From Endozoicomonas gorgoniicola (GTDB taxonomy: Bacteria; Pseudomonadota; Gammaproteobacteria; Pseudomonadales; Endozoicomonadaceae), in NCBI RefSeq assembly GCF_025562715.2, contig NZ_JAPFCC010000001.1, forward strand, positions 3,614,501 to 3,678,500: a stretch of 64,000 bases of DNA, read 5' to 3'. Each line of letters opens with the position of its first letter. Positions within the stretch are counted from its first letter, which is position 1. The notes under the pieces are model-generated. The model saw only the letters and a list, made by a program, of their open reading frames with translations. It was not told the origin of the DNA and searched no databases. A program made the position numbers and the translations under genes. This document shows positions 34,281 to 43,079 of this stretch, piece by piece.

Positions 34281-37200
34281 TTATTCCTCCTGCTTCCAGT
34301 AAAGGAGTCCATCGCTATTTCCCCCAATTGAAGTGACAGGGAGGCTCTCGGTACCTGCCGTACCTCCGGAATCCGTTCCGCCTTCATCATTTTTGATAAA
34401 GAAGAATCGCGTTGAGGGGGGAATACCCGGCGTTTTTAAATTGGTGAACCGCTTATTATCAAAAGCCGCTGCACCATTGCTCAAATGCACGGTGTAAGCT
34501 CTGGAGCTTCCTGCCACCACCTGACAGGGCAGGCGCGGGATACCGGAATCCTCTGAAGGCGGTCTGTAAGTATTAAAATAAATTAATCCGTTGAACGTTG
34601 TCGCAGGGGAGAGTACCTGCTCTTTGTCGTCTAAATCAATGTACCAGCCTCCGGTCCAGTCAGATACTTTTCTGTCAATCACTCTTTCACCAGGCAAGTC
34701 TTTAGCCGATACCAGGTTAGCACTGTAATCGGTGATTATGGTGTGGCTGGGTACCCGCTGACCACTGATAACACCAGACTGATCGAGGGGGAGCATGGCT
34801 GAATGGGGCGTTAAGTAAACATAAAAACGGTTCTTCAGATACGAATACTGGTAACGACTGGTGGGGTCAGGCCGACTGCCAGTGCCTATGCCTATCGCCA
34901 TATACATCTTACCGTTTTTAAAGCTGAGGCTGACATCCGGCTCAACATATATCTTGGTCTGCCGTTCCGGGTTGTCTTTTACCCCGGCAACGGCAAACAC
35001 TCCCTCATCTTCAGCCCAGACACCATCGCCGTCACTGTCAGAAGGCGAAATAAACCGATCTTCACTGACCCCGATTGCAGCAGAAGTACAGCCCAGCTGG
35101 TTTTTGATGCAGTTGTTGATAAAAAAGCGCCAGACCTGCCCCCTGGTGTCTGCTGCAAACAGCTGGTCTGCGTAGCCATCAAAGTCAATGTCAGCCACTC
35201 GCACACCGCCGGGCATGGAATATTTCATTTTGCTGAGATTAAGATTGTGGCTGTATTTTTGATTTTTTATGGTGCCTATCTTTTCCCAGGTATCCGGGCT
35301 TGTCGAAGGTCTTTCACCAATGTTGGTTCTGCGTGCTTTGTAAATATAATCGCCTTCCATCACGCAGGCCTCATACTCAAAGCCAAACCAGGCTCCAGTT
35401 GTCCGGCAGTCGATGCCTGAGACGCTATTATTACGATAGTACTGTCTGCTGCTCCAGGCCTTATAGCCAGAAGCGTCCATGCGGGGCAACAGGCTCTGAG
35501 CCTGCCCTCCGGCAGACCAGAGCAGCTCGCCAGTTGTTGCGTCTACCATGAAGATTGCATTGCCATACCTGGCTTCTTTATAGTCAAACTCATAATCCTG
35601 ATTAGTGTCATTACCGCCTGTGAAAAAAAGTACTTTCCTGTCTTCCCCCTTAAAACGAACCTTTGTAGCAATAGGCTTGCTCCAGGTTTGACCAAGCTGT
35701 GCAAAGTCTCCTTTGCCACCCTCAATCACCCACAGCAGCTTTGGCTTGTCTAAGCGAGTCACATCAAATGCGTAATAATGTCTGCCACCACGGCGCATGC
35801 CAATATAGGCATAAATGTGCTCCCCACTGTTGAGAGTGCTTTTATCAAGAATTTCAGTCGTTTTTCCGTCACCATCCTGATCAAGTGTGTCCATACCCCC
35901 AAAAATAACCCCGTTCCGGTTGACATCATTGACCCACAGGGTCACCGAACCGTCGATGCCATATATACGACCATGGTCTTTAGTACGAATGGTTTCCTGG
36001 TTCTTCTGCAAGGCAGGCAGTTTTGGCAGAATCTCTTTTGGGATGAAGCTAAAGTACTCTGATCCGGTCTGAGCATTAACGGCGTGAAACTGTCCGTCGT
36101 TGGTTCCAAAGAACAGGGCCATATCCTGTTTATCTTCCGGGCAAACCTGTGAAGCGCCCTCATCGAATTGCTGGCATCGATAAGTAGCCACTCCCGGCAC
36201 CGAATGCATTGGATCACCCAGGTCTTTATCGGGATCTCTCAACCAGTCAATGGCTGTATTTTTTCCACTGGTATCGCCGACTGCCAGATTGAATAAATCA
36301 GGGGTCAGCCCGGGGTTGCTGGCAGTAAAGGAATTTTCGCCCTCAGTCAGGTCGACAGGTGTTGAAAAGTCGTATTGACCCAGATAGGTGTAGACCTTTC
36401 TATCTTCTTTAGTTGGCAGTTTTTTACTGACACCTCCAAGCGCAACATCATTGCCATCATTGATGTCAGACCAGTAGCTTTTGCTGCTACTTTTAAAAAA
36501 ACCTGTGCCCGGATCAATGGCATTAGCGCCGTTGGAGTCAACAATCCTGAGGGTAGATGAGCCCGAAGCAGTGCTGTCAGTCATTGCTTTGAGGCGATAT
36601 TTTTTAACGTTGCCATTCCAGCGGTCGTTTAGTGAAGGCGTGAACAATGAGAAAAAAATTGAGTTCAGGTGATAGGCGTTGGAAAAGTTATTGGCTGTCA
36701 CTCCCGGTACGGTATAGGTTGTGCTTTTGTCCAGAACGCTGCGCTTCAGATAACCCAGGATATCTTTCAGATTTTCTGCGTTACTGGCGTGGGCGTATTT
36801 GCCCTGACCAAGCTTTGCCACATCGTCTAAAAATATCTTTGTCTGAAGGCTCTTATTACTTTCCCCAAGGGCAAAACCAATGGTATGGACTTTTACAGAC
36901 TTGGCCACTGAGCCCCCCGTCGTTGCCATATAGTCTGCCAGCTCACGAACGCACCATTCTCCGCGACTAACCCTGTTGCCTGCGGAATTGTAGCCGGTAC
37001 ACCCTGTTATTCCAGAAAAATCCCTGAAACTCCTGCTGATATTGAAGTCACTTGGCTGACCATCTGTAAGTAGTACGATGTGGTTGTTCTGACACTGTTC
37101 AGTTACCGGGCAGGTGTAATGCTTGAAAGAACCATCAAAATACTTCGACGCATCCATCAATGCAGGGCCAAGCGGTGTATTGATGCGGTATGAAACTGGC

Positions 37201-37589
37201 TCAAAATTATTGAGAAAATCAATCATGCCCGGCCTGACATTTTCGACAGGTGCAATAGGATAAAGAAGTCTGTCGCTTATTGGACGACCATAACTATCTA
37301 CCAGTCCTGAAGTACTAAAAACCATGAGGCCGATATTGACCGCTTCTAACTCATTGATGAGTTTAATTAATCCTTCACGAATGACTTCAGCACGACTCTT
37401 ATTGTCTTCAGTGACCGTCCTGAGCATGGAGCCGCTGTTATCCAGAACGAACAGGATATTAGGACTGTCTACTCTGGTCCTGGAGGTACCACCCAGGAAA
37501 ACGTCGGTATCATCTGCCTGCAGAGGTAACGTAACAGACAGTGCAATAAACAGTGTAAAAAAATGTATGAGGCGTTTTATTTTATTCAT
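34281..37589 (-). CDS. pilY1: PilY1, pilus tip adhesin
   Basis: This is an 1102-residue secreted protein carried at the pilus tip. A signal peptide (to LPLQA, residue 25) is followed by a von Willebrand A domain with MIDAS residues D50, S52 and S54 in FVLDNSGSM and a later LLTDGQPSD. The C-terminal half is the PilY1 beta-propeller (PVHSV-like GDPMHSVPGV, FFGTNDGQFHAVNAQTGSEYFSFIPKEILP). Several Asp-rich calcium-type loops are seen: DQDGDGKTTE, DSDGDGVWAEDEG and DIDFDGYADQ. The EF-like DVNRNG near residue 570 may match the calcium site that controls retraction in Pseudomonas. Length fits the family (1161). Very sure. Confidence 0.96.
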   Translation of the reverse strand: MNKIKRLIHFFTLFIALSVTLPLQADDTDVFLGGTSRTRVDSPNILFVLDNSGSMLRTVTEDNKSRAEVIREGLIKLINELEAVNIGLMVFSTSGLVDSYGRPISDRLLYPIAPVENVRPGMIDFLNNFEPVSYRINTPLGPALMDASKYFDGSFKHYTCPVTEQCQNNHIVLLTDGQPSDFNISRSFRDFSGITGCTGYNSAGNRVSRGEWCVRELADYMATTGGSVAKSVKVHTIGFALGESNKSLQTKIFLDDVAKLGQGKYAHASNAENLKDILGYLKRSVLDKSTTYTVPGVTANNFSNAYHLNSIFFSLFTPSLNDRWNGNVKKYRLKAMTDSTASGSSTLRIVDSNGANAIDPGTGFFKSSSKSYWSDINDGNDVALGGVSKKLPTKEDRKVYTYLGQYDFSTPVDLTEGENSFTASNPGLTPDLFNLAVGDTSGKNTAIDWLRDPDKDLGDPMHSVPGVATYRCQQFDEGASQVCPEDKQDMALFFGTNDGQFHAVNAQTGSEYFSFIPKEILPKLPALQKNQETIRTKDHGRIYGIDGSVTLWVNDVNRNGVIFGGMDTLDQDGDGKTTEILDKSTLNSGEHIYAYIGMRRGGRHYYAFDVTRLDKPKLLWVIEGGKGDFAQLGQTWSKPIATKVRFKGEDRKVLFFTGGNDTNQDYEFDYKEARYGNAIFMVDATTGELLWSAGGQAQSLLPRMDASGYKAWSSRQYYRNNSVSGIDCRTTGAWFGFEYEACVMEGDYIYKARRTNIGERPSTSPDTWEKIGTIKNQKYSHNLNLSKMKYSMPGGVRVADIDFDGYADQLFAADTRGQVWRFFINNCIKNQLGCTSAAIGVSEDRFISPSDSDGDGVWAEDEGVFAVAGVKDNPERQTKIYVEPDVSLSFKNGKMYMAIGIGTGSRPDPTSRYQYSYLKNRFYVYLTPHSAMLPLDQSGVISGQRVPSHTIITDYSANLVSAKDLPGERVIDRKVSDWTGGWYIDLDDKEQVLSPATTFNGLIYFNTYRPPSEDSGIPRLPCQVVAGSSRAYTVHLSNGAAAFDNKRFTNLKTPGIPPSTRFFFIKNDEGGTDSGGTAGTESLPVTSIGGNSDGLLYWKQEE

Positions 37590-37611
37590 GATCTGTCTGT
37601 ACTAACTTTTA

Positions 37612-38085
37612 TTAATTGACTTCCCGTGACTTGTATCCCGCTTCCAGATTAATACTGGCCCTGGTATCCGGGTCTCTTGCCTGGCTGGTTGTCGTGTAAA
37701 TGAAAAACTTCGTACCTCCGACGCCCTCCGAAATACTGTTTCCAACAGGGTCGGGTCGGGTAATTCGGGTGACGGCATCGGCCCGGATTTCACCACCGGG
37801 CAACGAATCGCTGGCACCAGCTCCGCGACTGGATGTTGTTACTCTCAGGCCATTGTCACTTCTGGCCTGCATACGTGCAGCAGGGGAATCACGAAAGTCC
37901 CTCAATGAGCGATGCAGTGCGCTGTCTGCCAGCTGAAAAGTCGTTGCTTCCCGCTGAAAGAGATAAGAAGAGCGGTTTGCCAGTGCTGAATTTTTAGTCG
38001 TAGAAATCACGGCTATAGCGGATAACAACAAAATAACCATGCAGACAAGCAGAGCCATACCGGTTTGATTTTTTAATCTATACAC
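37612..38085 (-). CDS. pilX: PilX, minor pilin
   Basis: This is a 157-residue minor pilin starting at GTG, which overlaps the pilW stop by eight bases. The leader MYRLKNQTG precedes MALLVCMVILLLSAIAVISTT; residue 5 after cleavage is Val, not Glu, as is usual for PilX. The globular part is small and has no cysteine pair beyond the helix Cys. PilX caps the pilus with PilY1, and the pilY1 gene follows after 22 bases. Sure from position and the PilX-type N-terminus. Confidence 0.88.
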   Translation of the reverse strand: MYRLKNQTGMALLVCMVILLLSAIAVISTTKNSALANRSSYLFQREATTFQLADSALHRSLRDFRDSPAARMQARSDNGLRVTTSSRGAGASDSLPGGEIRADAVTRITRPDPVGNSISEGVGGTKFFIYTTTSQARDPDTRASINLEAGYKSREVN

Positions 38086-38965
38086 TGGTGTTTCTCAGCT
38101 TAACGGTTGTAGTAAACGACCTCTGAATTTTTTGATCGGGACTGGATACGGTGATGGTAAACCGTAAGGATTCAGCATCACCAAACTTGCATGCGGCATC
38201 ACAATCATCCCGGTATCGAAGCTTGCCATTGCTCCTGAGGCCATACGCCACCTGTAAGTCGGTGATATTGTCCACCATTCTCACGCCACCCCGGAACAGC
38301 GAAGTGCCGGCAGACCCCGGAAAAGAAGGAGCAATGCTGTAGACGCTCTCCCCGGGCTGGCCAAGAATATAAAACTCAATGTTGCTGCATGGGTCTGCCC
38401 GCTTCTCCCGACTGCAGAACAAATCCACAATCGATACCGTTCCGGGCGGCACCACCCTGTTACTCGTTGTCGTTGCTGTCGCCTGACTTCTGAAAATGAC
38501 ACTCTGTTTGCAATCAGTGATCAGAAATTCAGTCTTTTCATTGACCGTAATATTTCTGCCAAGAACGATCTCGGGAGCGTTTGCGGCAATATTTATGTCC
38601 TGTACCACTATCGGTGCTCCCAACCTCGCGGCATTGAATATCTGCAGGGTGTCGGGCTGACCCGCTGGCGCATTAACCCCAAAAACGGCTGCTTTCGGTA
38701 ATCTCGCGGCGTCGTCGGCTTTCGGCTTCTCCCGAAAACCGACACAGCCCTGGTACCCTGCCATACGAAGATCTCTGGCAATCAGCTCTTTCGCCAGTTG
38801 CGCCCCTTCTGCAATACTTCTGACTCCCTGCTCTGACCGGGTATTCATGGAGCTTTGTGTAAAATTATCAGACACTACAATAGTGATAATGGAACCCAGC
38901 AATATAGCGATCATCATTTCGCTCAGACTGATTCCCTGTTGCCTGTTTGTGCGACCCGCTTTCAT
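38078..38965 (-). CDS. pilW: PilW, minor pilin
   Basis: This is a 295-residue minor pilin. The leader MKAGRTNRQQG precedes ISLSEMMIAILLGSIITIVV with Glu5 present (ISLSE). The family stretch LAKELIARDLRMAGYQGCVG follows the helix and identifies PilW. Several cysteines (GCVG, DCKQS, FCSRE, DPCSN, DDCDAACKFG) suggest disulfides. Its ATG overlaps the pilV stop, and its end overlaps pilX. Very sure. Confidence 0.93.
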   Translation of the reverse strand: MKAGRTNRQQGISLSEMMIAILLGSIITIVVSDNFTQSSMNTRSEQGVRSIAEGAQLAKELIARDLRMAGYQGCVGFREKPKADDAARLPKAAVFGVNAPAGQPDTLQIFNAARLGAPIVVQDINIAANAPEIVLGRNITVNEKTEFLITDCKQSVIFRSQATATTTSNRVVPPGTVSIVDLFCSREKRADPCSNIEFYILGQPGESVYSIAPSFPGSAGTSLFRGGVRMVDNITDLQVAYGLRSNGKLRYRDDCDAACKFGDAESLRFTITVSSPDQKIQRSFTTTVKLRNTSV

Positions 38966-39489
38966 AAAAAAACCCTCTGGCGATAAGACACCCTGTCGTT
39001 GGTATGGGATGACTGGTTAGCCTCCTGCCAGAAAATACTGATGATAAATGTCCTGTTATTCCGGGTCAGGCTGGCGGTAGCCCCGGGGAGCATTGGAACA
39101 TAGCCGCTCCCGTCTGCTCCCCAGCCCTGCTGGTCATTTATATTTTCCAACCATTCCCTCATGTCGCTACTGGCCAGCTCCTGATCATTGCACTGCACTA
39201 GTGAACAATCTTTGCTGACAGAAGGAATAACCTTCTGCTTATTACCCTGAAGGCTGATACTGTCGTAGTTCCCTGCAAGAGCGGCATCCGGATTAAGCTT
39301 GATTCGCTCTGCCAGATCGCTCGCCAGCATGATGGCAGTGTTACGATGCAGGCTTTCACCCGTTGACTGCATTGAATGATTCTGAAGTTTCGACAACTCT
39401 GTAATACCCAGTGCCATAACCAGCAGAGCCACCAGCACTTCAATTAAAGAAAAGCCCCGGTCGCGCCCGGTGCGCCGGATCAGTTGCAT
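38962..39489 (-). CDS. pilV: PilV, minor pilin
   Basis: This is a 175-residue minor pilin with leader MQLIRRTGRDRG, then FSLIEVLVALLVMALGITELSKLQ, the PilV signature in which the helix ends in a Leu-Gln region. Two cysteines (DCSLVQC) are spaced for a small loop. The ATG overlaps fimU by ten bases and the stop overlaps pilW by four. Very sure from sequence and gene order. Confidence 0.93.
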   Translation of the reverse strand: MQLIRRTGRDRGFSLIEVLVALLVMALGITELSKLQNHSMQSTGESLHRNTAIMLASDLAERIKLNPDAALAGNYDSISLQGNKQKVIPSVSKDCSLVQCNDQELASSDMREWLENINDQQGWGADGSGYVPMLPGATASLTRNNRTFIISIFWQEANQSSHTNDRVSYRQRVFL

Positions 39490-39974
39490 GCGACCAATCC
39501 TCCCTTGCTGACCTGGCCAGACCCGTTAATCGATAAAGCCAGCGCACTGGCGGGTCCCCGCTGATCACAAAACGACAGGGTGACCGAACCTGCGACGAGC
39601 TGCCCCCGGTTATTGAAGTCTATGGAAATGCCTTTGGGTCTGATCTCTATGCCCTGACGTGCTGCCGGAATCCGAAGCAGCACATTGCTGCCATTGATAA
39701 CGGCTGCACCTGCGCTGAGCAGGCCATTTTTGTTGCAGGCTGCTTCCTTGCTGTCGGCACTGCAAAGATGAACCGTCTGTTTCCGGGTGAAGGCTTCTGC
39801 CCGTGCGTAATTGATAGCCCCCATGAAAGCATTAGCCGATTCGTTCAGCCTGCCGTTCGCAATCGAATGATTGAAATTGGGAATACCAATGCCTGCTGCA
39901 ATGGCTATCACTGCCACTGTGACCAGAGCCTCAATGAGACTGAAACCCGATGACTCTCTCTTCATCTCTGTCAT
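39480..39974 (-). CDS. fimU: FimU/FimT-type minor pilin (GspH family)
   Basis: This is a 164-residue minor pilin, first gene of the fimU-V-W-X-Y1-E operon. The leader MTEMKRESSG (or MKRESSG from the ATG at 39965) precedes FSLIEALVTVAVIAIAAGIG. The GspH-type globular domain begins ANAFMGAINYARAEAFTRKQTVHLC, and cysteines recur at LCSAD, AACNK, FCDQ and VACN. FimU primes the tip in Pseudomonas; FimT is a DNA-binding paralogue with the same fold, so the exact name is a judgement from gene order. AGGG lies four bases before the 39974 ATG. Confidence 0.88.
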   Translation of the reverse strand: MTEMKRESSGFSLIEALVTVAVIAIAAGIGIPNFNHSIANGRLNESANAFMGAINYARAEAFTRKQTVHLCSADSKEAACNKNGLLSAGAAVINGSNVLLRIPAARQGIEIRPKGISIDFNNRGQLVAGSVTLSFCDQRGPASALALSINGSGQVSKGGLVACN

Positions 39975-40139
39975 TGCCCTGCCTGAACCATTTAATCATG
40001 GCTAGTAGACAGCCCGGATGGCATTTTTTCAAAACCGATGCGGGTTGGCAGGCACAAATGTCACTCTGAGACTTTATTTTTTTTTCTACGCAACCGAATT
40101 AGTGTGAACTAAATAACAAAGAAGCTGGCGGGTAGAAAA

Positions 40140-40604
40140 ATGATCAGTTGCAACATCAAGTTAAAACAAGAGGAAAAGGCTGCACTTGAACGCTATCTTG
40201 AGACTAAAGCCCTTTCTTTGGAAAAAAGCATCCGGGCACTTATTATTCTTTTTGCCAATGAAGGAAAAACAATAAAGGGGACAGCCCGCGAGCTTGAGAT
40301 ACAGCCAAGAGATGTCAGACGCTGGAGAAAATGCTGGATTAAATCTGACCATACCCAGATAGTCTCCAGACGGCTGGAAAACCGGGGTAGAAAACCCTGT
40401 CTGACTCGTGCCCAGAAACAACAACTGACTGACCTGATAAAAAGCAGTCGACCACTTAAAAGCTTTAACTCTATTGCTGAAATGGCAGTCGAGTGCGGCA
40501 TAACGAAATCAATATCCGCAGAAACCGTTCGGAATATCGCCCGTTCTGAAATGAAGATTCAAGGAAGTGCTTATGCACATTTTTATCGAAAAGGAAGAGA
40601 ATAA
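40140..40604 (+). CDS. Helix-turn-helix protein resembling the N-terminus of IS630-type transposases
   Basis: This 154-residue, basic protein consists almost entirely of two helix-turn-helix units. The first is about residues 20-65 (IRALIILFANEGKTIKGTARELEIQPRDVRRWRKCW); the second is about residues 85-140 (LTRAQKQQLTDLIK then SAETVRNIAR). This is the layout of the DNA-binding half of IS630-family transposases, but the DDE catalytic half is absent and the frame ends in a normal stop. It may be a decayed remnant or a domesticated regulator. No terminal inverted repeats are evident around it. It splits the pilus locus between fimU and pilT. Confidence 0.6.
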   Translation: MISCNIKLKQEEKAALERYLETKALSLEKSIRALIILFANEGKTIKGTARELEIQPRDVRRWRKCWIKSDHTQIVSRRLENRGRKPCLTRAQKQQLTDLIKSSRPLKSFNSIAEMAVECGITKSISAETVRNIARSEMKIQGSAYAHFYRKGRE

Positions 40605-40926
40605 GTGTACTAATACTTTTCCAGCGGCTTTCTTTTCCAATGGCTTTCTTTTCCAGTGGCTTTATTGTGTACTCAATAAGACAAGTCGTTTTGTGACTTA
40701 CTGAATAAATTTTATTCTACAACAACCTTATGAATGACAGCCTTAATATGTCTAAACCGATATTTACAAAGACTTTTGTTAACTTACATAAATGGCAATT
40801 TCTATGAGGCAGAAAGTTCTGTTACTATTTGTAACCTTATCTGTCAAAAAAGATGAGCAGTACAACTTAAAACTTCCATAGCGGTGAAACAAAACGCTTT
40901 CGAAAACACCATTACCTGAGGTGTAT
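40605..40926. other. Spacer with a 16-base tandem repeat
   Basis: These 322 bases hold the 16-base repeat at 40617-40664 and otherwise AT-rich sequence leading to the small gene at 40927. No RNA gene or hairpin stands out. Confidence 0.5.
40617..40664. repeat. 16-base tandem repeat (x3)
   Basis: Three end-to-end copies of TTTTCCAGCGGCTTTC vary at two positions in the middle (CAGCGG, CAATGG, CAGTGG) and one at the end. They begin 12 bases past the stop of the HTH gene. Confidence 0.9.
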
Positions 40927-41331
40927 ATGAAAAGTTATTCAGGGTTGTTTCTTGCGATAAGCCAGCAGTCCAGAAAAGGCAAACTCTTATACTCCAGCCC
41001 TAACCCGGATACATGGAATAAGAAGTGGACTCTGAAAGACAACGACCAGGATAAGCCGGACAGCCGTCCTGAGCTTGAAAGCTGGATTGAACAGCATCTT
41101 GACCCGAATTGCCTGGACAGTATTGAGTCATTGGCTGAATCGATAACATCCGCGATTGAGACTGATCAGAAAGAACTTTTCTTTCAGCTTATTGATCAGA
41201 CTGACTCTGGCAGAGTGCATACCGAAGCTTCACTGGATAAGCGCAATTCTGAATGGCTGACAGCCAGGATGCGATATGACAGTGAACTGGAATGCGATAT
41301 TTGCACAAGATTAATGGATGCTCAGTTTTAA
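40927..41331 (+). CDS. Unrecognised small cytoplasmic protein
   Basis: I do not recognise this 134-residue protein. The ATG at 40927 has GAGG six bases upstream; an in-frame GTG two codons earlier lies on top of that ribosome-binding site, so I reject it. There is no signal peptide or membrane span. The sequence is hydrophilic, with acidic stretches (PDSRPELESWIEQHLDPN) and two cysteines near the end (ECDICTRLM) as a lone CxxC. It is isolated between the HTH gene and the convergent pilT. It looks like a genuine gene from its ribosome-binding site and codon use, but no function can be given. Confidence 0.5.
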   Translation: MKSYSGLFLAISQQSRKGKLLYSSPNPDTWNKKWTLKDNDQDKPDSRPELESWIEQHLDPNCLDSIESLAESITSAIETDQKELFFQLIDQTDSGRVHTEASLDKRNSEWLTARMRYDSELECDICTRLMDAQF

Positions 41332-41398
41332 CCTGCCTTGCCCTGGCAGGTATACCAGCTCTCTCCGTCTGCGCGAGGTCTGCGCGAGGATGACGTAC

Positions 41399-41430
41399 GA
41401 CACCCTTCTTCTTAATCAGGGAAGGGTGTC
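41399..41430. terminator. Hairpin between the small gene and pilT
   Basis: GACACCCTTC and GAAGGGTGTC form a perfect ten-base-pair stem with a 12-base loop between convergent genes. A third GGGTGTC follows at once, so alternative pairing is possible. No T-run follows on either strand. Confidence 0.45.
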
Positions 41431-41458
41431 AGAAAAAGGGTGTCAGAAAAAGCTACGA

Positions 41459-42502
41459 TCAGAACCTGTCCGGATCCCTGGCTTTTTTTCTGGCTTCTTC
41501 CTGTTCAACAACGCCATTCTCTACCAGTTTTTTAAGACTGTCATCCATAGTCTGGCTGCCGATCTTGCCAGAGGTTTGTATTTGTGAATACATCTGCGCG
41601 ATCTTATTCTCTTTAATCAGATTTCTGATACTGTTATCAACAACCATTATTTCGTGTGCTGCAACACGACCACCGCCTTTCTTTTTCAGCAGCGTCTGAC
41701 TGACTACTCCCTGTAACGATTCTGCAAGCATTGCTCTGACCATTTCTTTTTCACTGGCTGGAAACACGTCAATAATCCTGTCGACTGTTTTGGCTGCTGA
41801 GTTAGTGTGCAGGGTTCCCAGTACCAGGTGCCCCGTTTCTGCCGCAGTTAATGCCAGCGAGATAGTTTCAATGTCGCGCATTTCTCCAACAAGAATACAA
41901 TCTGGATCCTCCCGCAGTGCAGCTCTCAATGCAGAAGAAAAAGAAGCGGTGTCACAACCAACTTCACGATGCGTTACAATGCAACTTTTTGGTTCATGCA
42001 CAAATTCTACCGGGTCCTCGACGGTCAGGATGTGACCCTTTTTGGTGGTATTATAATAATCCAGCATGGCTGCCATGGTGGTCGACTTGCCTGAGCCCGT
42101 AGGGCCAGTCACCAGAACCAGTCCCCTTGGCCGGGAAGCAAGCTTCCTGAAGACCTCACCCAATCCCAGCTGTTTCATAGTGAGAACATGGCTGGGGATG
42201 GTTCTGAATACAGCACCAGCTCCCCTGCGGCTGTTCAGGGCATTAACACGAAATCTTGCAACCCCTTCAATCTCAGTTGCAAAGTCAGCATCTCCGGAAT
42301 CCAGATAACCTTTCATCTGGTCATCATCCATCACTTCGCCAAGCAATGAATGGCAGTCGTCATTGCTCAGGGCAGGGAGGTCATAGTAGACAATATCACC
42401 ATCAATTCTGACTGCTGGCGGTAAGCCAGAGCTTAAGTGTAAATCTGAGGCGCCATTTTTATGAGCTTCTGACAGCAGTTGCTTTAAACTGATTCTATAC
42501 AC
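41459..42502 (-). CDS. pilT: PilT, pilus retraction ATPase
   Basis: This is a 347-residue hexameric ATPase that powers retraction and twitching. Walker A GPTGSGKST spans residues 133-141, the Asp box is TVEDPVEFVH, Walker B DPDCILVGEMRD, and the His box GTLHTNSAAKT. The C-terminal SIRNLIKENKIAQMYSQIQT corresponds to the AIRNLIRE motif that distinguishes PilT from PilU, with Ser replacing the first Ala. The start is GTG with AGGGA upstream. pilU, which usually follows pilT, is absent. Very sure. Confidence 0.95.
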   Translation of the reverse strand: MYRISLKQLLSEAHKNGASDLHLSSGLPPAVRIDGDIVYYDLPALSNDDCHSLLGEVMDDDQMKGYLDSGDADFATEIEGVARFRVNALNSRRGAGAVFRTIPSHVLTMKQLGLGEVFRKLASRPRGLVLVTGPTGSGKSTTMAAMLDYYNTTKKGHILTVEDPVEFVHEPKSCIVTHREVGCDTASFSSALRAALREDPDCILVGEMRDIETISLALTAAETGHLVLGTLHTNSAAKTVDRIIDVFPASEKEMVRAMLAESLQGVVSQTLLKKKGGGRVAAHEIMVVDNSIRNLIKENKIAQMYSQIQTSGKIGSQTMDDSLKKLVENGVVEQEEARKKARDPDRF

Positions 42503-43079
42503 ACGCGTCCCTATTACGTTGAGATTGGTTGATGGTGATCTCCGTTACCGGTCAGGCACCATTAACTTTGACAGGCTGATCATTACAATCAAAATTCAAT
42601 AAATCTAAATTGCTGCTGGCAGGTGCGCCATTTGTAACAGCTTCCGGGCAGACTGCTACAACCGGGATCTCAAATTTTGGCTCTTCATGGACTCTTCATG
42701 GGCTCTTCATGGGCTCTTCATGGACTCTTCATGGACTCTTCATGGACTCTTCATAGATAAAAGCAGGATAAATAACCCCGTAAGATCGTATTGTTATGCT
42801 TTGAAAAAATATGCGACAGTTTTTTTATAACCACAGGCTAACTCAAAAACCACTGCACGAATTTTCGCACCATTATCCCCAGTGCTTCTTCTACAAGAAA
42901 CTATATTTGTAAGGGTTTATAACAGTCCCTGACCCAAATTCCCTTAAATCCTGTTTCTGGTCTGAGGTTCATTCTCTGAGTCATAGCGCTATTTGGCCGT
43001 TACGAGCTTTCGTTGCTCTGTCGGCTGTCTCAGAGAATACGCTGGAAAAAGGGCACATTATTGTCTGGAGTTTTGACAG
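42503..43079. other. Divergent spacer between pilT and malE
   Basis: These 577 bases carry the pilT promoter (left), the malE promoter (right) and a seven-copy 11-base repeat at 42678-42754. I found no clear MalT-type (GGGGA[TG]GAGG) boxes and cannot name the regulator of the mal operon. Confidence 0.5.
42678..42754. repeat. 11-base tandem repeat (x7)
   Basis: Seven end-to-end copies of GG(A/G)CTCTTCAT cover 77 bases; the first copy has one or two changes and the rest differ only at the third base. This is the longest of the tandem arrays in the window. It lies about 180 bases before the pilT start and 325 before malE. Confidence 0.95.

Noticed and set aside
42503..43079. MalT boxes before malE
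   Set aside because: No convincing GGGGA(T/G)GAGG match was found on either strand by eye.
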